Shown here: positions 8,097 to 19,141 of the stretch, piece after piece
Position numbering within the stretch: the stretch's first letter is position 1
Layout: each line of letters begins with the position of its first letter
Assembly (NCBI GenBank): GCA_031286615.1
Contig: JAITUA010000007.1
Span: 186,001 to 250,000 of the forward strand
DNA: 64,000 nt
Source: Chryseobacterium sp.
Lineage (GTDB): Bacteria > Bacteroidota > Bacteroidia > Flavobacteriales > Weeksellaceae
Direction: 5' to 3'
Program-made: the position numbers and the translations under genes
Notes under the pieces: generated by a model
What the model was told of the DNA's origin: nothing
Seen by the model: only the letters and a program-made list of their open reading frames with translations
Database searches by the model: none

Positions 8097-8588
8097 ATGC
8101 AAAACCGGATTTCTTCATTTTTACCCCTTATTGATGCTCAGTCTCAAATTATCATTTTAGGATCAATTCCCGGGGTAAAATCACTGGAAAAACAGCAGTA
8201 TTATGCCCATCCTCAGAACAAATTCTGGAAAATCATCTTTGAATTGCTGAACGAAGAATTTACTGAAGATTATACTCAAAGAATTGCAACAATAAAGAAA
8301 CATCATATTGCTCTTTGGGATGTCATTGATTCCTGTGAGAGAAAAGGAAGCCTGGATTCTGAAATCAGAAATGAAGAAGCCAATCAGATCGCAGAGCTAT
8401 TAGAAGAGCACCCAAATGTTAAAGCCATTTTCTGTAATGGAGGAAAATCCTATAAAAATTTACAGAAGTTATTAGGAAAGAACTATAGACTGCCTATTTT
8501 TTTATTGCCCTCCACAAGCCCGCTTCATACGGTTTCCTTTGACAAGAAATTGGAAGAATGGAAGAGAATACTGGAGTTTTTGGTTTGA
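8097..8588 (+). CDS. DNA-deoxyinosine glycosylase (Mug/UDG superfamily)
   Basis: The ATG at 8097 is preferred over a TTG six bases upstream. The product is 163 residues. It has the uracil-DNA-glycosylase-fold motifs of the hypoxanthine DNA glycosylase group: GSIPG (loop 1), HPQNKFW shortly after, and LPSTSPLHT near the C-terminus. The enzyme is expected to excise deaminated adenine (hypoxanthine) from DNA to start base-excision repair. It is a single gene with no operon partner, and an inverted repeat (8631-8695) follows directly. Confidence 0.85.
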   Translation: MQNRISSFLPLIDAQSQIIILGSIPGVKSLEKQQYYAHPQNKFWKIIFELLNEEFTEDYTQRIATIKKHHIALWDVIDSCERKGSLDSEIRNEEANQIAELLEEHPNVKAIFCNGGKSYKNLQKLLGKNYRLPIFLLPSTSPLHTVSFDKKLEEWKRILEFLV

Positions 8589-8630
8589 GAGTGGGTGAGT
8601 TTGAGAGTTTGGGAATGAAAGTATAAAGCT

Positions 8631-8695
8631 AGTTTCTACGGAATGACAAAGTGTACGGATTAATAAAGCGCTCTGTTTGTCATTCCGTAGGAATC
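8631..8695. repeat. 65-bp interspersed inverted repeat, copy 3
   Basis: Left arm GTTTCTACGGAATGACA (two changes from copy 1) and perfect right arm at 8678-8695. The core contains AATAAAGCGCT, shared with the copy at 18955. Confidence 0.85.
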
Positions 8696-8740
8696 TAAAT
8701 ATCGAATGTAATCTTAGTACAAATGATAAGAGTTTAAAAG

Positions 8741-9765
8741 TCATTCACTTCCCAAGTATGCTCTCAGTCCTTTCAACAGCTCCAGCTGGTTTTTGGTCCG
8801 GTCTAAATTATGTTCAGGATATTTTGTAGCATAATAAACACTTCCGTTCAGATAGTCTGTTAAAAAACGAATCTCCTGGATATAAATGGCGACCTGTGCG
8901 GCATAATCAAGATTATCGGATTCTTCCTGGGTCAGCTTTTCCTTCAGATAAAATAGAAATCCTTCTTTTACAACCTTATACATTTCTGGGTTGAAGTTGT
9001 TTTGAGCACTTCCGTCATCTTCATTCGTTGTATTGGTATAAGACTGGATCATTGTTCCAAAATCATATAAAATAGTAGAAATCATCATCGTATCCAGATC
9101 AATGACAGCCAAAGGATGGTGATTTTGATCAAAAAGGATGTTGCTGATTTTTACATCTGCATGGATGATTCTTTTGGGAATCTGATTGCTTTTCTCCATT
9201 TTGATCCATTTATCAGGTAAAGACAGAAGCTGGTTGGTGATTTCTATTTCAGTTTTTGCATTTTCTTTTAAATGAGGAGCTGCATTCTTTAATGAGTTTT
9301 TATAATCTGCAACCCTTTTCTCAAAATTTAAGAAATTAGGTAGTGTATCTTCAATAGCAGGCAGTTTTTCAGTATTTACCGTGGTGAGAAAATAACTGAA
9401 GGTCTTAGCTGCTTCAAAAGCCGTCTGTAATGAAGGAGCGGTAAGAAAAGTAGTACTATTTTCTACAAAACTCAGCATGCGCCATGGATCATTATTAGCA
9501 TCTTTTACCAAAAGTTTATTAGTAAGAGAAGGGATTGGCTCTATGATTTGAAACTGATAGTGATTTGACTTTAGAAGTTCATTAATCATTAAATGATTGT
9601 TGATGATGACTTCCGGCTGTTTGAAAACATGATTGTTGATTTTTTGTAAGATAAACTTTTTCCCCTGATCCTTATTTTCCAAAAGATAGGTTGTATTAAT
9701 CAGTCCGTCAGTAATAGGAGTGAGATCGTAATGATCTGTACCAATAAATTGAATGACAATATCGT

Positions 9766-9775
<10 letters not shown>
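8741..9775 (-). CDS. APH-fold sugar kinase, N-acetylhexosamine 1-kinase-like
   Basis: 344 residues with the aminoglycoside-phosphotransferase fold: an N-terminal ATP-binding part with FILQKINNHVF, the catalytic block HADVKISNILFD (about 205-216) and VIDLDTMM for metal binding. NahK-type members phosphorylate N-acetylhexosamines at C1. The gene start overlaps the end of the nucleotidyltransferase gene by 10 bp, and that gene in turn overlaps the GH109 glycosidase gene. This supports a pathway in which GalNAc or GlcNAc freed by the glycosidase is turned into the 1-phosphate and then into a UDP-sugar. Substrate specificity is inferred from context. Confidence 0.75.
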
Positions 9776-12067
<2,292 letters not shown>

Positions 12068-12157
12068 CTATTTTTTTTCCTAAATATATTAAAACTTTTG
12101 TAAATCCCGATGGCGTGAGAGATGTTGAGTGGGAGAATTTTTGAGTTATGGGTGCAG

Positions 12158-12197
12158 GTTAGAAAGTTAGAGAGTTAGAGAGTTAGAGAGTTAGAAG
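12158..12197. repeat. Five tandem copies of an 8-bp unit (GTTAGAGA)
   Basis: GTTAGAAA, three GTTAGAGA and GTTAGAAG in tandem. The unit length is not a multiple of three and no gene spans it. It lies in the 356-bp gap 12068-12423, which also holds copy 4 of the inverted repeat and no gene. Confidence 0.85.
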
Positions 12198-12250
12198 GTT
12201 TTTAGAGTAAGAGTGTTTATGAGTAAGAGCGTTGAAATTGTAAGAGTATA

Positions 12251-12316
12251 GATTCCTACGGAATGGACAACCTAAGCACTTTATGTATCCGCTCACTTTG
12301 TCATTCCGTAGGAATC
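12251..12316. repeat. 65-bp interspersed inverted repeat, copy 4
   Basis: Left arm GATTCCTACGGAATGGACA (one extra G), perfect right arm at 12299-12316. The core is in the same orientation as copy 1. Confidence 0.85.
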
Positions 12317-12423
12317 TGGATATTATATATTTATTGCCTGGAAAAGAATTTTAGAGTTTTTGGTTTGTGACTAGGAGATTATCTTCATTTATCTTTTGCC
12401 TCTTTGCCATTTTATCTAAAAAT

Positions 12424-13959
12424 CTATTGATTGATCCAGGCTTTTCTTAGTGCCAGCTGTTTTGAATCCGGGTTGGGAAAAGAGGTTACTTTTCCGGTGG
12501 CTTCATCATAGTTAAAACCTGCTTTTTCCAGATACTCTTTCAAAGGAATGGGCTGGGTACCTTCTACAAAATCCCTGAAAAATGTACGTATTTCCGGATA
12601 GGTTATTTGGGTAATTTCATCAAACAGATCATCATCGTTGAAATATTTCCCTTCACCATATTTTTTCATAAGAAGCTGCATCAGATCCTGAGTTCCCATT
12701 TTACCACCAGAAAGTTCTCTTAATCTGATATCAAGACATAACCCGATTAACGCTCCTTTCTGATAAAAATTCATATACTGATCCTGTCTTTCCATGGAGT
12801 TTTTACTCAGTTCCGTAAGAGAAAACTTGTTGTCAAACTCTTTCATACCATGTATCTTTTCTTCCAGACTCTTTTCAAAATCTTCAAGACTGATCATTTT
12901 TTGTTTGACAGGCATATGAATCGTAGCATATTCAGTCATTCCCTCGTACAACCAAAGGTGTTTAGACATAACAGGATTCAGAAAATCATAATGCTGAATT
13001 TCTCCTGAATGAATGTTGAGAGGAGTAACAATATGGAAAAACTCATGGGATGCTACCCTGTTTAAAGCATTCGGAAGAAACTTCATACTTCCCGAACGGT
13101 ACAGACAGACTGTAGAGTGGGAGTGTTCCAGGCCGTCTCCAAGAAATCCGTTCTCGTTTGAAGACTCATAGTAGATCAGAAAAGCATATTTATTGACCGG
13201 TAATGTTCCTCCAAGATACGCTTGCTGGTTTTTCAGAATATTCTCTATTTCACGGGCTATTGTTTTTGAATAATGCCGCTCTTTATTATTATAGAATGAG
13301 ACAAGAACTTCTGTATGGCCTATTTTCAGCAACGTTGTATCGGGAACGCAATATAAAACAGGCGAATCTACCAATTGCCGGTAATCTTTAGCCCAGACAA
13401 TGTCAGTGTTTTTATTTTTCTGTTTATAATCCAGTGCGGAAGAAGCGTAAAAATCTTTGTTTTTTGTAATATTGATCTGATAAGGAATATCTTTCATTTC
13501 TTCAAAATATCCTACTAAAGAATTATAGTTGATCACGAAAACACTGTCTTTTACAAACATGCTTCCTGGAGATTTGGCTTCCTGGGTATCATTTTTTAAA
13601 GAATCCCAACCGTCAGCTACCTGATATGATATTTTGCGTACATGTTTAAGATCATGCACCAGCCAGCTGTTTTTATCCAGACGTTCGGTCAGGATTTTTT
13701 TTCCATTCTTGTCGGTGGCTGTAAAATTTGAGACATATTGCCCGAAATTCATAGCCTGATAAAATCCGGGAACCAGTTTAGGGATAATAAACTTACCCTG
13801 TTTAAGAGTGTTCCTCGGGGGAGCAAAAGAAACCCGGACTTCATCATTGGACATATGAAGAAGATCTATATTGTATTCGTAATTATTCTTTGATTTTTGG
13901 GCTATAATTATATTAGGAATTATAACGATCAGAAAAAATAGCTTTATAATAATATTCAT
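12424..13959 (-). CDS. M61-family metallopeptidase (glycyl-aminopeptidase type)
   Basis: 511 residues with an N-terminal signal peptide ending IIIAQ. The N-terminal beta-sandwich has the M61 phrase PKLVPGFYQAMNFGQYVSNF. The catalytic domain has HEFFH (His305, Glu306, His309) and the third zinc ligand in WLYEGMTEY (Glu339). M61 enzymes often carry a C-terminal PDZ domain; here the protein ends at about residue 511 without an obvious one, so it is a shorter form. It probably trims N-terminal residues of peptides in the periplasm. It stands alone, with about 55 bp to the next same-strand gene upstream. Confidence 0.85.
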   Translation of the reverse strand: MNIIIKLFFLIVIIPNIIIAQKSKNNYEYNIDLLHMSNDEVRVSFAPPRNTLKQGKFIIPKLVPGFYQAMNFGQYVSNFTATDKNGKKILTERLDKNSWLVHDLKHVRKISYQVADGWDSLKNDTQEAKSPGSMFVKDSVFVINYNSLVGYFEEMKDIPYQINITKNKDFYASSALDYKQKNKNTDIVWAKDYRQLVDSPVLYCVPDTTLLKIGHTEVLVSFYNNKERHYSKTIAREIENILKNQQAYLGGTLPVNKYAFLIYYESSNENGFLGDGLEHSHSTVCLYRSGSMKFLPNALNRVASHEFFHIVTPLNIHSGEIQHYDFLNPVMSKHLWLYEGMTEYATIHMPVKQKMISLEDFEKSLEEKIHGMKEFDNKFSLTELSKNSMERQDQYMNFYQKGALIGLCLDIRLRELSGGKMGTQDLMQLLMKKYGEGKYFNDDDLFDEITQITYPEIRTFFRDFVEGTQPIPLKEYLEKAGFNYDEATGKVTSFPNPDSKQLALRKAWINQ

Positions 13960-14014
13960 TGCTATTGCTTTAAATACTACGAAAATACAAAATTACCTCT
14001 ACGGTTTGCGGACT

Positions 14015-14707
14015 TTATTTTTCCATATAATAAACTTCTTCGTAAGGTTGGATCAATACCCATCCGTGGCCTGAAAACTTCATCTGAAACTCTTCACCAC
14101 TTCCTCTTCCGATAAGGCTTTTGAAAGAAACATTTGTTTTCAGTTCCGGGCTCAGATTTCCGGACCATGCAACCGTAGCATTAGGATCTGTGAATACAGG
14201 TGTATCAGGTGTTACCAGTAAAGTTAACGGATCTCCGTGAGTGGTGATCGCAATATGTCCCGTTCCTGAAAGTTTCACCTGGAAAAGTCCGCCGGACATC
14301 ATTCCTGCAATACTCTTAAGCATGGTAATATCGCTGTTTACAGTTTGTTCATGAGCAAGAACATCATTTCCGTTCACACATACGGATTCATTATTCAGAT
14401 AAAGGATACGTACTTTTTTTCCGGAATCTGCTACATACAATTTTCCGGTTCCTTCCGCTTTCATTAGCTTACTTCCTTCACCACTGATTGCTTTTTTAAG
14501 GAGATTTCCAATTCCTCCGGCCAGCATTCCCTGTCTTTCAAAATTGATATTTCCCACATAGCTTACCATACTTCCTTTTTTGGTCCATACCGCCTGATTA
14601 TTAAGATTGATTTCCAGAAGATGTTTGGTTTCCAGCTCAAAATAGTCTCTTTGCTGCGGATTCTCTTTTGTTTCGTTGATAAATGCTTCTATCGAATATT
14701 TGCTCAT
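14015..14707 (-). CDS. AIM24-family protein
   Basis: 230 residues of repeated beta-strand/glycine pattern (GGIGNLLKKAISGEG, GMMSGGLFQVKLSGTGHIAI, GRGSGEEFQMKFSGHGWVLIQP) typical of the AIM24 / TRAP-like family. The fold is a double-stranded beta-helix trimer and the function in bacteria is unknown. It probably forms a two-gene operon with the gene ending 26 bp upstream (14734-15438). No signal peptide is seen, so it is probably cytoplasmic. Confidence 0.85.
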   Translation of the reverse strand: MSKYSIEAFINETKENPQQRDYFELETKHLLEINLNNQAVWTKKGSMVSYVGNINFERQGMLAGGIGNLLKKAISGEGSKLMKAEGTGKLYVADSGKKVRILYLNNESVCVNGNDVLAHEQTVNSDITMLKSIAGMMSGGLFQVKLSGTGHIAITTHGDPLTLLVTPDTPVFTDPNATVAWSGNLSPELKTNVSFKSLIGRGSGEEFQMKFSGHGWVLIQPYEEVYYMEK

Positions 14708-14733
14708 AATTATAATTTTTTTATTGGTTGTTT

Positions 14734-15438
14734 TTATGCGGTTATCGATTTGATTTTGTTTAATTTATACTCTCTCTTATTACTTTTAGGATTCAGATCC
14801 ACAAATTCATAGGCTTCAAAGTTGACTAGTTTAGCTTTGAAAACTTCAGTGGCTTTTTCTACCGACCAGGTTTTAGGATAATGAAAACCTTCAAATTCTG
14901 CACTGAAAATCTCTGCTTTGAAATCATGGGAAAATTCTACATCCCCTGCATAAGTTAATGCTATTTTGCCGGTCCAGGTAATATCATATTGATTGTTGTC
15001 TGTTTTTAAAAACCGGATCTCATGGTCTGCACAGCTGTCATGTCCAAGCAAATAAATGTTAAAAGCCAGATCATCGTCATCAAAATCTTGTTCAGATGGA
15101 AGATCGTTGCTGAAAAGAGCATTTTTAACAACAGCATCAAAGTCCAGTTTTTCATCAGGATTATTAATTCTGATTCCTCTTTCTTCACCCCAATACGTTG
15201 ATGATAGGGTACAGGTATGGTAGTTTCCCCATACGCCTTTAGAGTCCCAGTCCGATACATCTTCGTCTTCTTCGTCGCCGTCAGGATCATCATTGGCATA
15301 ATAATCTTCAGTTTTTAAATGAAAATCAAACCAGATAAACCCATCCTCATCAATCCGTCCGCTCCAATTGAATGTAACGATTTTGTGACCACTAGGATAC
15401 GGATTATTAAGGAAGTAGATTTTGCTTACTGGTTGCAT
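14734..15438 (-). CDS. Hypothetical acidic protein, 234 aa
   Basis: The ATG at 15438 is taken as start; the frame also runs to a TTG at 15459. It is soluble with no signal peptide. An acidic stretch (DDPDGDEEDEDVSDWD, about 47-62) and a second DFDDDD are the main features, together with HDSCADHEIRF. I do not recognise a family. It lies 26 bp upstream of the AIM24 gene on the same strand, so they are probably co-transcribed. Confidence 0.65.
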   Translation of the reverse strand: MQPVSKIYFLNNPYPSGHKIVTFNWSGRIDEDGFIWFDFHLKTEDYYANDDPDGDEEDEDVSDWDSKGVWGNYHTCTLSSTYWGEERGIRINNPDEKLDFDAVVKNALFSNDLPSEQDFDDDDLAFNIYLLGHDSCADHEIRFLKTDNNQYDITWTGKIALTYAGDVEFSHDFKAEIFSAEFEGFHYPKTWSVEKATEVFKAKLVNFEAYEFVDLNPKSNKREYKLNKIKSITA

Positions 15439-15526
15439 ACTGGATTTTAATTTTTCCAAAAATAGAACTTTTTAAGCTTAAAAATCCCCGTAAAATCACG
15501 GTTTTATATTTCATTGTAAATAATAC

Positions 15527-15558
15527 TTGACAAAGGGGTATTCAATGTCGTATATTTG
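15527..15558 (+). promoter_or_regulatory. Promoter of queA (TTG, 21 bp, TATATTTG)
   Basis: TTG at 15527-15529 and TATATTTG at 15551-15558 match the Bacteroidota -33/-7 pattern. The leader to the ATG at 15614 is about 50 nt. Confidence 0.7.
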
Positions 15559-15613
15559 CACTCCGAAAATTACACCTTGTAATTACACTAATTTTTAAAC
15601 CGTAATTTAAAAA

Positions 15614-16663
15614 ATGAAAACATCAGATTTTAATTTTGATCTTCCTGCGGAATTATTAGCAGAACACCCATCAGAGCACAGAGACGAAGCTAGATTAATG
15701 GTACTTGATAGAAAAACACAAACTATCGAGCACAAATTATTCAAGGATGTAGTGGATTATTTTGATGAAGATGATTTGTTTATCTTCAATAATACAAAAG
15801 TTTTCCCTGCTCGTCTTTACGGAAATAAAGAAAAAACAGGTGCTAAAATTGAAGTTTTCTTATTAAGAGAGCTTGATAAAGAAACCAGAGTTTGGGATGT
15901 TTTGGTAGATCCGGCAAGAAAAATCAGAATTGGTAACAAATTATTCTTCACTGAAGATGAATCTTTGGTAGCGGAAGTTATTGATAACACCACTTCAAGA
16001 GGAAGAACATTAAGATTCTTATTCGATGGTTCTTACGACGAATTCAGAACGAAATTAAAAGAATTGGGAGAAACTCCACTTCCAAAGTATATCAAAAGAG
16101 CAGTAGAGCCGGAAGATGCAGAAAGATATCAGACTATCTATGCTAAAATAGAAGGAGCTGTTGCTGCACCTACAGCAGGTCTTCACTTCTCCAAGCATTT
16201 GATGAAGAGATTAGAGATCAAAGGAATCAATTTTGCTGAAGTTACACTTCACGTAGGATTGGGAACTTTCAACCCAATTGAGGTAGAAGATCTTTCTAAG
16301 CACAAAATGGAATCTGAAGAGATCATCATCGATGAAAAAAATGCTGACCTTATCAACAGAGCAGTAGAATCTCACAGAAGAGTTTGTGCAGTAGGTACTA
16401 CAACAATGAGAGCATTGGAAACTTCTGTTTCTTCAAACAAAAAGATCTCTGCTTTCAACGGATGGACAAATAAATTCATTTATCCACCTCACGATTTCGG
16501 AGTAGCTACTTCAATGATCACAAACTTCCACACACCGAAGTCTACACTGCTTATGATGATTGCAGCATTTGCCGGAAAAGATTTCGTAATGCAAGCTTAT
16601 GAAGAAGCTGTAAGAGAAAAGTATAAATTCTATTCTTACGGTGACGCAATGTTAATTCTATAA
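15614..16663 (+). CDS. queA: S-adenosylmethionine:tRNA ribosyltransferase-isomerase
   Basis: 349 residues, the normal length for QueA. The enzyme transfers and isomerises the ribosyl part of SAM onto 7-aminomethyl-7-deazaguanine at tRNA position 34, making epoxyqueuosine. Conserved blocks are visible: [23 protein letters not shown] at the start, [23 protein letters not shown] and [10 protein letters not shown]. It has a good promoter of its own. rlmN follows 71 bp downstream on the same strand, so two RNA-modification genes are adjacent. Confidence 0.97.
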   Translation: MKTSDFNFDLPAELLAEHPSEHRDEARLMVLDRKTQTIEHKLFKDVVDYFDEDDLFIFNNTKVFPARLYGNKEKTGAKIEVFLLRELDKETRVWDVLVDPARKIRIGNKLFFTEDESLVAEVIDNTTSRGRTLRFLFDGSYDEFRTKLKELGETPLPKYIKRAVEPEDAERYQTIYAKIEGAVAAPTAGLHFSKHLMKRLEIKGINFAEVTLHVGLGTFNPIEVEDLSKHKMESEEIIIDEKNADLINRAVESHRRVCAVGTTTMRALETSVSSNKKISAFNGWTNKFIYPPHDFGVATSMITNFHTPKSTLLMMIAAFAGKDFVMQAYEEAVREKYKFYSYGDAMLIL

Positions 16664-16671
16664 AAAAGATA

Positions 16672-16718
16672 ATAGGTAATAGGTGGCATGTAGTAGTTAT
16701 CCGCCACCTGCTGCCTAT
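16672..16718. repeat. Imperfect inverted repeat between queA and rlmN
   Basis: ATAGG-TAAT-AGGTGGC (16672-16687) mirrors GCCACCT-GCTG-CCTAT (16703-16718) with a 4x4 internal loop. There is no T-run after it. It may be an intergenic repeat or an mRNA hairpin. Confidence 0.5.
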
Positions 16719-16734
16719 AATCTGCAACCTTACA

Positions 16735-17769
16735 ATGAAAGATATCCGTATATTATCACTGGACCAGCTTAAAGATTACTTTGAGTCTTTAGGAGAAAAA
16801 CCGTTTCGTGCGAAACAGGTCTATGACTGGCTATGGAGTAAAAACCTCCATTCGATAGATGAAATGACGAATCTTTCGAAATCTCTTCGTGAAAAAATTT
16901 CCGAAGAATATACAATTAATCCTGTTTCCGTAGACCTTCTTCAAAAAAGTACTGACGGAACCATCAAAAACGGCGTGAAGCTTCATGACGGGCTGATGGT
17001 GGAATCTGTTCTTATTCCTACAGAAACAAGAACTACAGCCTGTGTATCTTCGCAGGTGGGATGCTCATTAAACTGCGAATTCTGTGCTACAGCAAAACTG
17101 AAAAGAATGAGAAACCTTGAAGTAGCTGAAATTGTAGATCAGGTAGCCTTGATTGACAGCCAGAGTAGAATGTACTTCGAGAGACCGCTTTCCAATATCG
17201 TATTTATGGGAATGGGAGAGCCGATGATGAATTACAAAAATGTAGTAGAAGCCATCAGAAAAATTACCCAGCCGGAAGGATTGGGGATGTCTCCGAGAAG
17301 AATTACCGTTTCTACATCAGGTATTCCAAAGATGATCAAAATGCTTGCTGATGACGAACTGCGTGTGAAACTTGCTTTATCCCTTCACTCAGCTATCGAA
17401 TCCAAGCGTAACGAGATCATGCCTTTCTCTGACAAATTTCCGTTGACAGATATTATGGAATCTCTTCAGTACTGGTATCAAAAGACAGGTTCTGTCATTA
17501 CTTTTGAATACTGTGTATGGAAAGGAATCAATGACGGAGATGAAGATATTAAAGCATTAATCAAATACTGCAAACAGGTTCCTTCAAAAGTAAACCTTAT
17601 TCAATACAACCCGATTGGTGACGGAAAGTATGACCAATGTAACAAACAGGCGGAAGAAAATTACATCCGTCAGCTTGAAAATGCAGGCGTTACAGTAATG
17701 GTCAGAAGAAGCCGTGGAGGTGATATTGATGCCGCTTGCGGACAATTGGCTAACAAAGCAACAGATTAA
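16735..17769 (+). CDS. rlmN: 23S rRNA A2503 / tRNA A37 C2-methyltransferase (radical SAM)
   Basis: 344 residues. The radical-SAM cluster motif CX3CX2C is seen in GCSLNCEFCATAKL, and the methyl-accepting Cys near the C-terminus is in DAACGQLA. RlmN methylates A2503 of 23S rRNA, tuning peptidyl-transfer and the nascent-peptide exit. The N-terminal domain has KPFRAKQVYDWLW as expected. The length and all key residues are intact. It is co-directional with queA. Confidence 0.97.
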   Translation: MKDIRILSLDQLKDYFESLGEKPFRAKQVYDWLWSKNLHSIDEMTNLSKSLREKISEEYTINPVSVDLLQKSTDGTIKNGVKLHDGLMVESVLIPTETRTTACVSSQVGCSLNCEFCATAKLKRMRNLEVAEIVDQVALIDSQSRMYFERPLSNIVFMGMGEPMMNYKNVVEAIRKITQPEGLGMSPRRITVSTSGIPKMIKMLADDELRVKLALSLHSAIESKRNEIMPFSDKFPLTDIMESLQYWYQKTGSVITFEYCVWKGINDGDEDIKALIKYCKQVPSKVNLIQYNPIGDGKYDQCNKQAEENYIRQLENAGVTVMVRRSRGGDIDAACGQLANKATD

Positions 17770-17817
17770 AATTTCCTTAAAAAAAATCAAAAATTCCTTA
17801 AAAAAAGGTTAAAACCC

Positions 17818-17825
17818 TACCTTTG
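17818..17825 (+). promoter_or_regulatory. -7 element TACCTTTG
   Basis: It matches TAnnTTTG and lies 17 bp before the ATG at 17842, giving a very short leader. The -33 element is not clear. Confidence 0.5.
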
Positions 17826-17841
17826 CACAAATTATTTTGTG

Positions 17842-18792
17842 ATGATGGATTTTCTTATGAGCGAGGATGGGCTGGAAAATGTGTATGCATGGGCTATCCC
17901 GCTGCATGCAACTGTTATTTTAGCTGAAATGATTTACAGCCACGTTTCAGAAGCTAAGCTATATAGTGGGAAAGATCTTGCTACCAATGTTTATCTGGCA
18001 TTGATGAACTTTGGTCTGGACCTTATCATGAAAGCATTTGCCATGGGCGTTATGTTTTTCTTCTACAATCACAGACTTTTCTCATGGGATCTTAGTGTTT
18101 GGTATCTGCTGGCTTGTTTTATCATCACAGATTTTGCCTATTACGTACTGCATTATGTGGACCATCGTTCCAGAGCATTCTGGGCAGTACATATCACACA
18201 CCACAGTTCAGAATATTTTAACCTTACAACAGGATTCAGAAGCCCTGTACTGCAGCCGCTATACAGATATTTATATTTTTCGCCGCTTGCATTTTTAGGA
18301 TTCAATCCGTGGCATATTATGGTAGCTTATGCTATTGGTCAGGTATATGGAACATGGGTTCATACACAGACTGTGAAAACTATGGGATTTTTAGAATATA
18401 TTCTTGTCACGCCTTCCCACCACCGTGTTCATCATGCATGTAATGTAAAATACCTGGATAAGAACATGGGAATGTGCCTGATCATCTGGGATAAAATATT
18501 TGGAACATTTCAAAAAGAAGATCCTAATATTCCTGTAAAATATGGAATCTATCCTAAAATGCCGGATAACAGACCAGATACAGTCCTTTTTTATGAATGG
18601 AGAAAAATCTGGAAAGACCTTAAGCAGCCCGGATTAAAATTCACTGACAGAATTAATTATATTTTCAACTCACCGGGGTGGAGACATGACGGAACCGGAA
18701 AAACGGTAAGGCAATACCAGAAAGAATATTTTGCAAAACAGGCAAAAAAGAAAGAACAACAGCAAACTCAGGAAAAGCAGAAAACTGCTTAA
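17842..18792 (+). CDS. Sterol desaturase / fatty-acid hydroxylase family membrane enzyme
   Basis: The ATG at 17842 is chosen (a GTG lies just before). About 316 residues with three to four membrane segments. The histidine clusters of the di-iron family are present: HYVDHRSRAFWAVHITHHSSEYFN and SHHRVHHACN. Members hydroxylate or desaturate lipid chains using O2. The substrate is not predictable, though a lipid or carotenoid is likely. The C-terminal 35 residues are Lys/Gln-rich, probably a cytoplasmic tail. A terminator follows at 18823-18853. Confidence 0.85.
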   Translation: MMDFLMSEDGLENVYAWAIPLHATVILAEMIYSHVSEAKLYSGKDLATNVYLALMNFGLDLIMKAFAMGVMFFFYNHRLFSWDLSVWYLLACFIITDFAYYVLHYVDHRSRAFWAVHITHHSSEYFNLTTGFRSPVLQPLYRYLYFSPLAFLGFNPWHIMVAYAIGQVYGTWVHTQTVKTMGFLEYILVTPSHHRVHHACNVKYLDKNMGMCLIIWDKIFGTFQKEDPNIPVKYGIYPKMPDNRPDTVLFYEWRKIWKDLKQPGLKFTDRINYIFNSPGWRHDGTGKTVRQYQKEYFAKQAKKKEQQQTQEKQKTA

Positions 18793-18822
18793 ACTTGTTT
18801 TTAAAATCAATAGAAATCTAAT

Positions 18823-18853
18823 GAAAAACGGGCTATTTTTAGCTCGTTTTTCT
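18823..18853 (+). terminator. Terminator after the hydroxylase gene
   Basis: GAAAAACGGGCT and AGCTCGTTTTTC pair around an ATTTTT loop. The stem itself ends in a T-rich 3' side. Confidence 0.75.
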
Positions 18854-18954
18854 ATTTTAAGATGATAGAATGAGGAATAAACAAATAATGAATCTCTTAA
18901 ACTCTCCAACCCAAAATCAAGAATTTTTTTTCAAAAGACTACATCAAATATTTA

Positions 18955-19019
18955 GATTCCTACGGAATGACAATGTGTGTGGAGAAATAAAGCGCTTAGT
19001 TGTCCATTCCATAGGAATC
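18955..19019. repeat. 65-bp interspersed inverted repeat, copy 5
   Basis: Left arm GATTCCTACGGAATGACA is perfect; the right arm TGTCCATTCCATAGGAATC has two changes. The core holds AAATAAAGCGCTTAG. It lies in the 349-bp gap 18793-19141, where runs of CTCAAACT also occur (19050-19080) and no gene is seen. Confidence 0.85.
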
Positions 19020-19129
19020 TATGTTCTTATAATCACAAATTCTCTCATTTACAAACCCTCAAACTCTCAAACTCTCAAAACTCGAACTCCGAACCCCACA
19101 TCCCAACTCATCAACTCAGAATAAAGTCC

Positions 19130-19137
19130 TATTTTTG
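19130..19137 (+). promoter_or_regulatory. -7 element TATTTTTG next to the start codon
   Basis: It matches TAnnTTTG and ends five bases before the ATG at 19142, so transcription would start at or near the A of the ATG (leaderless mRNA). Confidence 0.5.
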
Positions 19138-19141
19138 TTGG

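Noticed and set aside
18977-19141. N-terminal extension of the secreted propeller-like protein
   Set aside because: The extension translates an inverted repeat; the ATG at 19142 begins a clean signal peptide and follows a -7 box.
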